From NCBI GenBank assembly GCA_024330185.1, contig JANDLV010000009.1, positions 29,868 through 93,867 on the forward strand: 64,000 bases of DNA. The letters run 5' to 3'. Positions 24,740 through 32,851 of the stretch are shown piece by piece; position 1 is the stretch's first letter; every line of letters starts with the position of its first letter. The notes beneath the pieces were generated by a model. The model ran no database searches. It was given only the letters and a program-made list of their open reading frames with translations, and was not told the origin of the DNA. This stretch comes from Candidatus Siliceabacter maunaloa. Lineage in GTDB: Bacteria; Actinomycetota; Thermoleophilia; Solirubrobacterales; Solirubrobacteraceae. Made by a program: the position numbers and the translations under genes.

Positions 24740-26827
24740 TCAGTGGTAGATCTGCTCGGCCGCCTCGGCGGCGGCGCGGAAGGCCGCCTGGACGGCGCGG
24801 CGGACGATGCGCAGGCGCGGGCGCTTGAGCGCGTAGCGCTTCGGGGACTGCGCCACGGCCTCGTACATGTAGGCGTCCATCGCCACCTCCAGCTGTATCA
24901 CGTGGACGTGGCCCTCGGGATCATGGTGGCTGCGGGTGATGAAGCCGCCGGAGTAGGGCACGTCGCTGGCGATCGTCAGGCCGAGGCCGTGCCCGCTGGC
25001 CTCGTTGCGCAGCGTGGTCATGAACGAGTCGATGATCGCCCCATGGGCGGAGGTGCCGTCCAGGGTCCCGGCCACGAAGTCGGCGCGATCCTCGCCCTTG
25101 TCCGCGACCCGGCCGAGTCCGGTCGAGGTCATCGAGTGGCAGTCGAAGAGCAGCGCGTAGCCGCGCTCCCGGCGCATACGGTCGATCAGCCGGTCGAGGA
25201 GGCCGTGGTAGAGGTCGTAGTAGCCGAGGACCTCTTCCTCCTCCTCCGGCGTGTAGGGCTCGCGCAGCATCAGCGTGTCCTCGACGCTGTAGTACTCGTG
25301 CGCCGGGTTGGTCAGATGACGCGGCAGCTCGCCCTCGTCGGCCCCCTCGCGGGTCCGGTTCATGTCGACGAAGAACGGCGCCAGGTCGGAGCGGAGGTGC
25401 ATCCCGTCGGCCATCTCGTAGCAGAGGTCGCTGTAGAGGTCGATCTCGACCAACGCGTCCTCACCGAGCCGGAAGCGGTCCCGGAAGACCTCGGGAACGA
25501 AGACGCCGGCGTGGGGGATCGAGACGATGTACTCGGGGCTACGGGGGTCGAACTCGATCAGCTCGCGGATACCCAGGTCGAAGCGGTCACCGCTGAGGAC
25601 GTCGTAGACCTCGCGCTGACGCTCGTGGACGGCGTAGAGCTCCTCGACCTCCGGCCACCGCGTACCGGTCGGGAAGTGCCCCGGCTTCTCCGCCTTCCAG
25701 GTGAGCGCCGTCACCTCCTGCTCGACGCCTGTTCCCAGCAGCTCCTTCTCGAGGCGGTCCATGACGACCTCGCCGAGGACGATCTCGTAGTTGCGCAAGA
25801 GCCCCTCCCCGCCGGGAAAGGCGTTGATCTCGAGAATCCGTCCCGAGTCGAGCATGTCGACGGAGGCGAGGCGGCACTCGGGGAAGCTGCGCTTGAGCGC
25901 GCGGGCGATCGATTCCTGCTCCGGCGTCAGCGTGATCCCCACCTGGTCGGCCCCGATGCTCGCGTTCGTCCTCCACTCGCCCTCGACGGGGATCCGCCGC
26001 AGCGCGCCGAGCAGCTCGTCGTCGAAGAAGGTCACGACGAGGTCGCCGTCGCCGACCTCGGCGCAGAACTCCTGGATCAGGACGTGGCCGTAGGCCTCGA
26101 CATAGCCGGCGACCTCGTCCTCCAGGCCGGGGTCGTCGAAGGCGAGCCGGTGGACGTCGGCGCCGCAGCCGTAGCCGTAGCGATCCTTGAGCACGAAGTA
26201 GGGCTCCTCACGGGGGAGGCGCTCGATCGCCTCGATCGCCTGCGGCAGCGTCGCGGCGGAGAAGGTGACCGGGTGGGGCAGCTGCGGGCCGCGCTCGACC
26301 GGCGCGTACTTGTCGGTCGTCGAGAGCGTGGCCTCGACGGTCTCGAGCACCTTGGCGTGGGCGGCTGCCCACTGCAGCACCTCGATGTTGACGGTTCGCT
26401 CGGTGCGGATGTCGTCGCCGCGCACGACGAAGAGCTGTACCTCCGTCAGCGGGACGGTGCACCTGTCGACCACCCTCAGATGGCGGTGGGCGTGAAGCGG
26501 CTCTGTGCGATCCCACGCGGGATCCAGCTCGAGGATCGCCGCCTCGGCGACGTACTCCCCGTCGCGCTCGTGCAGGTCCGCCATCGAGAAGTGCAACAGC
26601 CGATGGTCGCGCACCGCGGCCACCGAGAGGATCTGGTTGACCCCGCTGTTGTAGAGGTCGACCGCGAACTCGGAGTAGGTGACCCGTGCGCTCTCGAAGC
26701 CGATCGTGAGCGGACCGCCGGGGTAGTACGCCTGCTCGAAGGCCTGCTCCGAGGGGAGCTGTGAATCATCCGGGCCGGCCACGAGGATCGGCGAGTGTAT
26801 TCGCGTCACGCCCACCACCTGAGCCAT
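24740..26827 (-). CDS. ATP-grasp ligase fused to N-formylglutamate amidohydrolase-like domain
   Basis: A 695-residue two-domain protein. Residues ~1-185 resemble the preATP-grasp part of glutathione-synthetase-like ligases. Residues ~185-370 are the ATP-grasp core: FVLKDRYGYGCGADV, LIQEFCAEVGDGDLVVTFF, SVDMLDSGRILEINAFPGG with the metal-binding Asp, Glu and Asn. Residues ~430-660 match N-formylglutamate amidohydrolase: IVSIPHAGVFVPE, EIDLYSDLCYEM, FFVDMNRTREG, LLFDCHSMTS, VPYSGGFITRSHH. One chain may form and trim an amide bond. Substrate unknown. The gene stands alone between a TA scar and a pseudogene fragment. Confidence 0.85.
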   Translation of the reverse strand: MAQVVGVTRIHSPILVAGPDDSQLPSEQAFEQAYYPGGPLTIGFESARVTYSEFAVDLYNSGVNQILSVAAVRDHRLLHFSMADLHERDGEYVAEAAILELDPAWDRTEPLHAHRHLRVVDRCTVPLTEVQLFVVRGDDIRTERTVNIEVLQWAAAHAKVLETVEATLSTTDKYAPVERGPQLPHPVTFSAATLPQAIEAIERLPREEPYFVLKDRYGYGCGADVHRLAFDDPGLEDEVAGYVEAYGHVLIQEFCAEVGDGDLVVTFFDDELLGALRRIPVEGEWRTNASIGADQVGITLTPEQESIARALKRSFPECRLASVDMLDSGRILEINAFPGGEGLLRNYEIVLGEVVMDRLEKELLGTGVEQEVTALTWKAEKPGHFPTGTRWPEVEELYAVHERQREVYDVLSGDRFDLGIRELIEFDPRSPEYIVSIPHAGVFVPEVFRDRFRLGEDALVEIDLYSDLCYEMADGMHLRSDLAPFFVDMNRTREGADEGELPRHLTNPAHEYYSVEDTLMLREPYTPEEEEEVLGYYDLYHGLLDRLIDRMRRERGYALLFDCHSMTSTGLGRVADKGEDRADFVAGTLDGTSAHGAIIDSFMTTLRNEASGHGLGLTIASDVPYSGGFITRSHHDPEGHVHVIQLEVAMDAYMYEAVAQSPKRYALKRPRLRIVRRAVQAAFRAAAEAAEQIYH

Positions 26828-26862
26828 GTGAGGCTGCCCGACTGGCCGTCGATCCCGGAGCC

Positions 26863-27129
26863 GCGCATGGGGTGCCCTTCGACGTCGACCTGGGCCCGGG
26901 GCAGGACGGCGAGGTCGTGGGCATCGGGCCCCAGGGCGAGGCCCGGCCGACGTCGACGACGTCGCTGCTGCTGCGCCATCGCATCACCACCGGCCAGCGT
27001 GGCGCGGCCAACGGCCCCGGCCTGCTGGTCGACACCGCCACCGACAACGCCGTCACCGTCACCGCGACCTCCCCGAACCAGGGCTCCACCGGCCCGACGC
27101 GCATCACCCGCAACGACGACACCACCTAC
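26863..27129 (+). repeat. Inverted duplicate (copy A) of a beta-propeller-like gene, internally deleted
   Basis: Bases 26863-26920 match, on the opposite strand, 31338-31397; bases 26921-27129 match 30543-30753 almost perfectly for about 200 bases. The intervening ~585 bases of the other copy are missing here. Encoded residues include GVPFDVDLGPGQDGEVV and TTSLLLRHRITTGQRGAANG. Similarity ends at GACGACACCACCTAC. The fragment has no start of its own and is not a working gene. Confidence 0.85.
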
Positions 27130-27566
27130 AGCGACGGGGCTCCCGGAAGCGGCGGTGGGTCGCTGCGACTGGAGCAAGAGCCGTTCATGGGTGGCCTGGA
27201 TGGCGGGAAGGTCGCCACGGGCCTCGATCTGAATGGGCGGGCCGAGGCCCAGGGCGTGGAGATCGACGGGGCGTCGGGCTGAGGTGCGCAGGATCGGGCT
27301 GGAGGACGACGGCGTCTACCTGCGCCGGCGCTACGCCGGCCGATGAACGTGGTACTCGCTGCGCGAGGGCTACGACCTCGACGCTCGAGGCGGCGCAGCT
27401 GATCCTGGACTTCACCTCGCGCTGAACCCCGGTCCGTGTCGTCGACCCGCAGGACCTACTGACCGCATCGCAGTGGCAGGTGTCTTCGTTAGCCCCAGAG
27501 CGCAGGGCCGCGACATCTCAGTGCCGGGGACCGATGAGTTTGGCCTAGTGGCGCGGTCTACGGGCC
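27130..27566. other. Degenerate DNA without an intact gene
   Basis: No supported gene. A plus-strand stretch near 27300-27420 reads GLEDDGVYLRRRYAGR before a TGA and resumes YSLREGYDLDARGG in sense-like fashion, so it looks like decayed coding sequence. Nothing else recognised. Confidence 0.4.
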
Positions 27567-27974
27567 ATGAGCGATTTCACGCAGTCCCACACAACCCTCT
27601 CGAACATCGGCGTGGCCATGTTCGCCGTCGCCGACCAGGACCGGGCCCTGGCCTTCTACACCGAGAAGCTCGGCTTCGAGGTGCGCGGTGACACGCGCTT
27701 CGGTGAGCACGACGAGATGCGCTGGTTGGAGGTGGCCCCGCCTGGGTCGCGAGCGCGTCTGGCTCTCAACCCGCCGATGGGCGGCGAGCCCGGCGGCAGC
27801 TCGATCGGCGTGGAGACGCCGGACGTCCTGGGCGAGCACGCGCGCCTGAGCGCCATCGGGTGCATCGACATCGATCCCGAGCCGATGCGCACGCCCGGCG
27901 CTCCGCTGCTGTTCATGCTGCGCGACCCCGACGGCAACCACATCGCCGTGGTCGAGGAGCCGCCCGCCACCTAG
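27567..27974 (+). CDS. Glyoxalase/bleomycin-resistance (VOC) family protein
   Basis: A 135-residue VOC-fold metalloprotein. The halves show IGVAMFAVADQDRALAFYTE, LGFEVRGDTRFG and PLLFMLRDPDGNHIAVVEE, with the Glu/His metal-ligand pattern typical of the superfamily. Substrate unknown. It is the only apparently intact non-TA gene in the degraded zone from 26.8 to 29.7 kb. Confidence 0.8.
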   Translation: MSDFTQSHTTLSNIGVAMFAVADQDRALAFYTEKLGFEVRGDTRFGEHDEMRWLEVAPPGSRARLALNPPMGGEPGGSSIGVETPDVLGEHARLSAIGCIDIDPEPMRTPGAPLLFMLRDPDGNHIAVVEEPPAT

Positions 27975-28378
27975 AGGTTGGCCACCATCGAGGCCTCGGC
28001 CAAGCCGCCTGTTTCGGGACCTACGCCGAACGGGCTGACCCACGGCACCGTCTCGGTGGGAGAGAGAACAGACCCCGTGCTACAGGCTGCGCTACGTTGG
28101 TCCATGTGGCGTCGCGTACCGTTCGAGCCCGACTCGCGGCCGCCATGACCCCACCGAGCACGAGCCCGGAGGTGAAGCCGACCGACGAGACCGTGAGGTA
28201 AGCGCCCTGTGCCGCTGTCCTTCGTCGTCGTGCTCACCGTCCGATCTCTGGGAGCGCCGGGCCCATCGACGCCACGTCGAAGACGTCGATCAGCGGCACC
28301 CCGCAGCGGATGACCAGCAGCAGCCCCTTGCTCTCCGCCGCGCGTCGAATCAGAGAAGTCCGCGCGCCGCTCGGCGTT
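27975..28378. other. Intergenic, no gene supported
   Basis: No intact gene. On the minus strand around 28250-28370 a short frame reads RAAESKGLLLVIRCGVPLID with coding-like composition but no start or domain recognisable. Probably decayed sequence. Confidence 0.35.
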
Positions 28379-28836
28379 TCAGTCATGGGAACCCTCCATC
28401 CGTCTTGGGAGCTCGGTCCGGGTGAGCTCGGTGAGGGCAGCCAGGAGGTCGTCCTGGAAGGACTCGCTCGTCACCGCGGGGTTAAACCGACCGAGCTCCG
28501 CGACCCGGTGACCGCACCGGCGTCTGGTGGTAGTACATGGCTCCGCTGTGCAGCGCCGCTTCGTCGTCGGAGACGGCCAGCCACGCCTGGGTGACCGACG
28601 CGGCGTCGAGGTCATCCGGGGCGCCGGCGCCGCCCATCTTCGTCGCGACCCACCCAGGCGAGACCGAGCTGGAGACGACCTGGGGCCACCGGCGTGCGAT
28701 CGCGGCTGCAATGGTCGCGTCGAACAGCTTGGAGTCGGAGTACGCCTGGACCCCGTCCCACGGCCGGCGCGTCCAATCCAGGTCCGACAGGTCCGTGCTG
28801 CCGCCCTCCTGCATCCCGAGCCCGCTCGGTCCTTGG
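28379..28836 (-). pseudogene. Short-chain dehydrogenase/reductase remnant
   Basis: The C-terminal half of an SDR: GGSTDLSDLDWTRRPWDG, then QAYSDSKLFDATIAAAIARR with the Tyr-x3-Lys catalytic pair, then VSPGWVATKMGGAGAPDD. At about 28500-28520 the frame shifts, and the true C-terminus (RVAELGRFNPAVTSESFQDD and LTELTRTELP) is in another frame. The N-terminal Rossmann half with the Gly-rich NAD(P) motif is absent. So it is truncated and frameshifted. Confidence 0.8.
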
Positions 28837-29216
28837 GCTGGCTATGCGAGATGTGGGCTTGCACACTGCCAATCCACGCGGTCGGCCTCCGTGTCCTCCA
28901 GACGCCCATCGCGGCAATACCTCCGTTGGCCCACCCTGCCGGAGCGTCGCTGGTCCAATACGCGTGGAAGACCTCGTGCTTCGATAAGCGAACGTACGAG
29001 CCATGGGCACCCCTCCCGAGATGCCGTCACGCTGGTCACGTCTTCCTGCGGCAGCTCATGGCGGAGTATAATATTGCCGTAGATGTAGATCACATCGCTG
29101 AGCAAGCAGGCCTCCTCACGCACCGTGCTGTCTGGAGCAGGGACTCGTCATGGCTGGCCCTCCGGTACCACCAACGCGTACCGCGGATTTCGCGCCGATG
29201 CTAGACCAAGCCCTTC
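28837..29216. other. Gap, lower GC, no gene supported
   Basis: No gene recognised on either strand. Bases about 29055-29105 (GAGTATAATATTGCCGTAGA and following) are strikingly AT-rich for this genome, suggesting foreign DNA or a relic of a mobile element. No inverted terminal repeats were seen. Confidence 0.4.
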
Positions 29217-29494
29217 ATGGCCGACTTCGCCACCCGGCTCGAGGGGACCGGTGAGTACGTCGGCGGCCAGGCGCTCTCGCCCGAGGGCACGTTCGTCCGG
29301 TACGACGGGGAGGGCCGACCGCCGGTCACCGACGGGCCCTTCGCGGAGACCAAGGACCTGATCGCCGGCTGGATGGTGATCGACGTCGACACCTACGAGC
29401 GCGCGCTCGCACTCGCCTGCGAGTTGTCGGCAGCCCCCCGGAGCCGGCGGCAAGCCGATCCACTAGTGGCAATCAACAGACGGTGAGCAGCGCG
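29217..29494 (+). pseudogene. YCII/DGPF-domain protein remnant
   Basis: Encodes GEYVGGQALSPEGTFVRYDG, then TDGPFAETKDLIAGWMVIDV and ERALALACELSAAP, the DGPF core of YciI-related proteins. The usual N-terminus (a MKYLLLIY-like strand) is missing. Near 29445 an extra C shifts the frame; in the alternative frame the sequence continues APGAGGKPIH before a TAG. Truncated at the 5' end and frameshifted. Confidence 0.75.
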
Positions 29495-29731
29495 TCGGAC
29501 GCTCGTATCCCGGTTTACGTAATCATCGTTATCGAGCATCGGAAGCCGTCGAAGCCTTGACCGAGCTCGACGACCTGTTGAGCGACACTTGGATGTCAGT
29601 TTTCCACCTCCATCGGAATCGTGCCGTTCGGACGCCTCGTCGAGCAGCTCATGATCAGCGAGCCCTATGGCGTGGGTCGGAGTTGCAGAAGCGGCGAACG
29701 ACCCCCGGGACATCGCGGCACCCCTGCGCGC

Positions 29732-29737
29732 TACGAT
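29732..29737 (+). promoter_or_regulatory. -10 element of phd/vapC module
   Basis: TACGAT lies 7 bases before the antitoxin ATG at 29745, the same spacing as at other TA loci here. No good -35 is visible. Confidence 0.4.
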
Positions 29738-29744
29738 GACGCAC

Positions 29745-30023
29745 ATGGAGAGAGTGGGCATCCGCGCCATGCGACAGAACCTCAGCCGCTACGCCCGGCG
29801 TGCACGTGGCGGGGAGTCATTCGTGGTCACCGACCGCGGCTCCGAGGTGGCGCAACTCGTTCCGGCGGCTACGCACGCCTCGGCAGTCGATCGTCTCGTG
29901 GCCGAGCGCAACGCCCGGCGCGGGCACGGCAGCCTGCTGGACGTGCTCGAAGAACTGAGCGAGCCGATCGCCGGACCTCCGAGCAGCGAGGTACTGGACG
30001 AGATCCGCGCCGACCGCGCGTAA
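29745..30023 (+). CDS. Phd/YefM-type antitoxin
   Basis: A 92-residue antitoxin: VGIRAMRQNLSRYARRARGG, ESFVVTDRGSEVAQLVP, then a helical acidic tail. ATG at 29745 opens the conserved fold. Its TAA is directly followed by the toxin's GTG. Confidence 0.88.
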   Translation: MERVGIRAMRQNLSRYARRARGGESFVVTDRGSEVAQLVPAATHASAVDRLVAERNARRGHGSLLDVLEELSEPIAGPPSSEVLDEIRADRA

Positions 30024-30413
30024 GTGCCGGACTACCTCGATACCTCGGCGTTCATCAAGCTGGTCAGGTCCGAGCCCGAGAGTCGCGCGTTGCGCGGCGA
30101 GATGACGACCGGCGACGCGCTCGTGAGCAGTGCGCTGCTCGTAGTGGAGGCCCGCCGCGCCGCGTCCCGATACGGCACGGTCGCCCTCGTCCGGGCGCGC
30201 GCCGCACTGAGCACGATCACGCTACTGCCCCTCGACGACGCAACGCTCGAGACGGCAGCCGACCTCGAGCCGCCCGAGCTTCGGTCACTCGACGCGCTTC
30301 ACCTCGCCGCCGCGCTCAGCCTCGCCGGCGAGCTCGGACGCGTCTACTGCTACGACGCCCGGCTCGCCACTGCGGCAAGAACGCTCGGACTCGACGTCCG
30401 CCAGCCCCACTGA
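30024..30413 (+). CDS. vapC: PIN-domain toxin, VapC family
   Basis: A 129-residue PIN ribonuclease with MPDYLDTSAFIKLVRSEPES, then SSALLVVEARRAASRYG, RSLDALHLAAALSLAGELG and VYCYDARLATAARTLGLDV. All acidic positions present. GTG start immediately after the antitoxin stop. Confidence 0.9.
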   Translation: MPDYLDTSAFIKLVRSEPESRALRGEMTTGDALVSSALLVVEARRAASRYGTVALVRARAALSTITLLPLDDATLETAADLEPPELRSLDALHLAAALSLAGELGRVYCYDARLATAARTLGLDVRQPH

Positions 30414-30511
30414 CGCGAGCGCTCCCGGCTACTGTCACTCGACCGTCCTACAACGACCTGTCGCCGGTCACCTCCGTGTCACGGGTTCGGTCACCTGAGC
30501 GGCGGGCTGCG

Positions 30512-30532
30512 CCGCCGCCCGGGGGGCGGCGG
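30512..30532. terminator. GC-rich hairpin between convergent genes
   Basis: CCGCCGCCC-GGG-GGGCGGCGG gives a perfect 9-bp stem, 99 bases after the vapC stop and next to the end of the inverted copy B. Could terminate in both directions; no U-tract. Confidence 0.5.
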
Positions 30533-30542
30533 TCAGTCGGGA

Positions 30543-31397
30543 GTAAGTGGTGTCGTCGTTGCGGGTGATGCGCGTCGGGCCGGTGGAGCCCTGGTTCGGG
30601 GAGGTCGCGGTGACGGTGACGGCGTTGTCGGTGGCGGTGTCGACCAGCAGGCCGGGGCCGTTGGCCGCGCCACGCTGGCCGGTGGTGATGCGATGGCGCA
30701 GCAGCAGCGACGTCGTCGACGTCGGCCGGGCCTCGCCCTGGGGCTCGATGCGCTCGAAGCCATAGAAGCTGCGCCCGGCCGAGCCCGTGGGCCCGCTGTA
30801 GCTGGCAAAGCCGCCGGGCGAGCTGTCGCCGAAGTCGGCCTGGCTGAGAACCTCGCGGTCGCTGGAGTCGACGTCATCGGGGCGCACCTCGCTGGTCCCG
30901 GCGATACGGCCGCTCTGCGGGGTGCCCGTCGAGTAGTTCCACACAAAGCTCAGCCGCCGCCCGTAGAGGTCCAGGCGGGTCGGGCCGGGCAGCCCGTCGG
31001 TGCCGCGGCTGCCGCCCTCCTCGCGCACCGATCCCCCATCGCCGTCGAGGGGGCGGGTGTAGATGTAGGGGTAGGTCCCGCGGGTGCCCGAGCGCTCCTC
31101 GTAGACACGCACGAAGACGACGCGATCACGCCAGATCGACGGCAGCACCTCCGAGGCGCCGTCGGTGCTGGCCCCGGCGATGCGGGTCTCGTTCTCGGCG
31201 TCGAAGTCGTAGCGAAACACGTCGCAGCCCCGGCCCTGCGGTCCACGCCGGGTAGGGGTCGCTGAACACGCGGGCACCGAACTCGTCGCGCACCCGGATG
31301 ACGTCGGGCTCGGTGCGACAGCGGCTGTAGACAGCCACGACCTCGCCGTCCTGCCCCGGGCCCAGGTCGACATCGAAGGGCACCCCCATGCCGCGTG
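30543..31397 (-). pseudogene. Beta-propeller (TolB/WD40-like) gene fragment, copy B of an inverted duplication
   Basis: Encodes GVPFDVDLGPGQDGEVVAVY, VRDEFGARVFSDPYPAW, CDVFRYDFDAENETRIAGAS, EVLPSIWRDRVVFVRVYEER and DLYGRRLSFVWNYST, a pattern of repeated blades like TolB-type propellers. Near 31240 an extra G (GCAGGGCCGG where GCAGGCCGG would keep the frame) shifts the reading frame. The 5' end is replaced by a yoeB fragment, so no signal peptide or start survives. Confidence 0.8.
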
Positions 31398-31479
31398 CGA
31401 GCGTCTTGAGGGTCGCGCGGTCAGCAGAGAGCCAATGCTTGTAGTCCTCCCAGCCGTTGGGAGTGAACACCAGCCTCAT
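31398..31479 (-). pseudogene. yoeB: Truncated YoeB toxin fused to propeller fragment
   Basis: ATG at 31479 overlaps the YefM stop (ATGA) and opens MRLVFTPNGWEDYKHWLSAD, then RATLKTL, the beginning of a YoeB ribosome-dependent RNase. After about 26 codons the sequence becomes the beta-propeller fragment. All YoeB catalytic residues lie downstream in the normal protein, so they are lost. The open frame continues as a chimera of about 117 residues to 31126. Confidence 0.85.
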
Positions 31480-31721
31480 CGCGACAGCGGGTGCTCCTCA
31501 CGATCACCGCCTTGGGCCTGGGCAAGGCGCTCCACCAGTCGACGGGCGTTGGCGGGAGACCGCAGCAGGTGTGCGGTTTCTTCCAACGCTTCGTAGTCCT
31601 GACGGGAGAGCAGCACAGCGTCACCTCGGCGAGACGTGAACTCCACGGGCGTGCGATCATTGTTGACCTGCTCGATGAGCGGAAAGAGCTTCTTACGGGC
31701 TTCGGACGCTGTGATCGGCAT
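31476..31721 (-). CDS. yefM: YefM antitoxin
   Basis: An 81-residue antitoxin: MPITASEARKKLFPLIEQVN, then TPVEFTSRRGDAVLLSRQDY and EALEETAHLLRSPANARRLV, a full-length YefM. ATG at 31721 has a strong GAGGAGG ribosome site, unlike the leaderless-looking antitoxins elsewhere. Its toxin is decapitated, so it is now an orphan repressor. Confidence 0.92.
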   Translation of the reverse strand: MPITASEARKKLFPLIEQVNNDRTPVEFTSRRGDAVLLSRQDYEALEETAHLLRSPANARRLVERLAQAQGGDREEHPLSR

Positions 31722-31736
31722 GGCTTCCTCCTCGTG

Positions 31737-31752
31737 GTACGGAATACCGTAC
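31737..31752 (-). promoter_or_regulatory. Probable YefM operator
   Basis: GTACGG-AATA-CCGTAC is a perfect palindrome 16 bases upstream of yefM. Characterised YefM proteins bind palindromes with a TGTACA core; the two GTAC cores here fit that type. Confidence 0.6.
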
Positions 31753-31781
31753 TACCTGCCTCGGCCAGCGACCTGTCTCGA

Positions 31782-32780
31782 TCAGCGATCGGTTGCGGAC
31801 ACCGGAGGGTCGGGCGTCGAGAACGGTGTCGCCTTGGCCCCCTCGTCGTATACCACCATGGTCCCGGCGAGGTGGTCGTGCCAGCCGCGGCGAGTGGACG
31901 AGAGCAGGATGGCCAGGAAGCCGAGGCCCGCGGGCAGCAGCGCCAACGGGATGGCGAACAGTCGCTTGAGCGCACACCGCAGCCCGATCTCCCGCGACCC
32001 GTTGTGCTCCAGGTGGATGCTCAGCAGGCGCATGCCCGGGGTCTGTCCCACCAGCGCCCAGAACGCGGCGAACACCGATCCGCCTATCACGACCGCGAGC
32101 GCGCCGTAGCTGAGCACCCCGAGGAGGGGGAGGCCGGCGTCTCCCCCGGTGGCCGCCGGAACCAGGGAGGCAAGCTGGCCAAAGCCGAACGAGAGTGCCA
32201 CGCCGATCAGCGCGAGGTCCATCGCGGCCGCCACTGCTCGAGTGATCAGGCCGACCTGGGTGGTCTCGGAGTCGTGGCCCGGCTTGCTCAGGATCCGGTG
32301 GATCAACTCCTCCACAGCATCGTCGATCGCCTCGGTGATCGCGGTGAGCCGGCGGCCCACGTCGGTCACCAGGCCCATCCCCTGCTGGGCGATCGCCGCG
32401 CGCACCTCGGGCGCCTCGGCAACGCGTTCCACCAGCATCTGCGCCTTCGGGCCGGCGAGGAGCTCACCCCAGACGCGGTCGGCCACCTCCGTGTCCAGTG
32501 CCCGCACGATCGCGGCGGCCACCTCGTCGCTGGTCAGCGCCTGCTCCAGCGCGCTCTGGACGGCGTTCTGCTCGACGATCACCCGCACGATCGCCCGCTC
32601 GACGGCAGGACTGCGCAGCGCGCGGACGATCGCCTCCTCGGCAGCCTCCTCGATCGCCCGGTCGACACCGGTGGCGCCGGCCAGGCGCCCGGCGCCGCGG
32701 GCCCCCGCGCCGAGCACCCGGGCGGCAGGGGAGCGCGACCTGGGCGTGTGCTCCACCTCGCCGCTGGAGTCGACGCTCAT
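31782..32780 (-). CDS. RDD family membrane protein
   Basis: A 332-residue protein. The N-terminal ~175 residues are soluble and rich in Ala, Glu and Val helices (ALRSPAVERAIVRVIVEQ). The C-terminal RDD domain has four hydrophobic spans, with VAAAMDLALIGVALSFGFG, FWALVGQTPGMRLLSI and GWHDHLAGTMVVYDEGA. The family is of uncertain function, sometimes linked to cation transport. Start ATG at 32780. Confidence 0.82.
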   Translation of the reverse strand: MSVDSSGEVEHTPRSRSPAARVLGAGARGAGRLAGATGVDRAIEEAAEEAIVRALRSPAVERAIVRVIVEQNAVQSALEQALTSDEVAAAIVRALDTEVADRVWGELLAGPKAQMLVERVAEAPEVRAAIAQQGMGLVTDVGRRLTAITEAIDDAVEELIHRILSKPGHDSETTQVGLITRAVAAAMDLALIGVALSFGFGQLASLVPAATGGDAGLPLLGVLSYGALAVVIGGSVFAAFWALVGQTPGMRLLSIHLEHNGSREIGLRCALKRLFAIPLALLPAGLGFLAILLSSTRRGWHDHLAGTMVVYDEGAKATPFSTPDPPVSATDR

Positions 32781-32851
32781 CCGGGCCTGACTGTAGCGAG
32801 CGGGTCCTGGCCCTGGAACATGGGCCGCGCTGCCGCCAGGATGGTGGAGCG

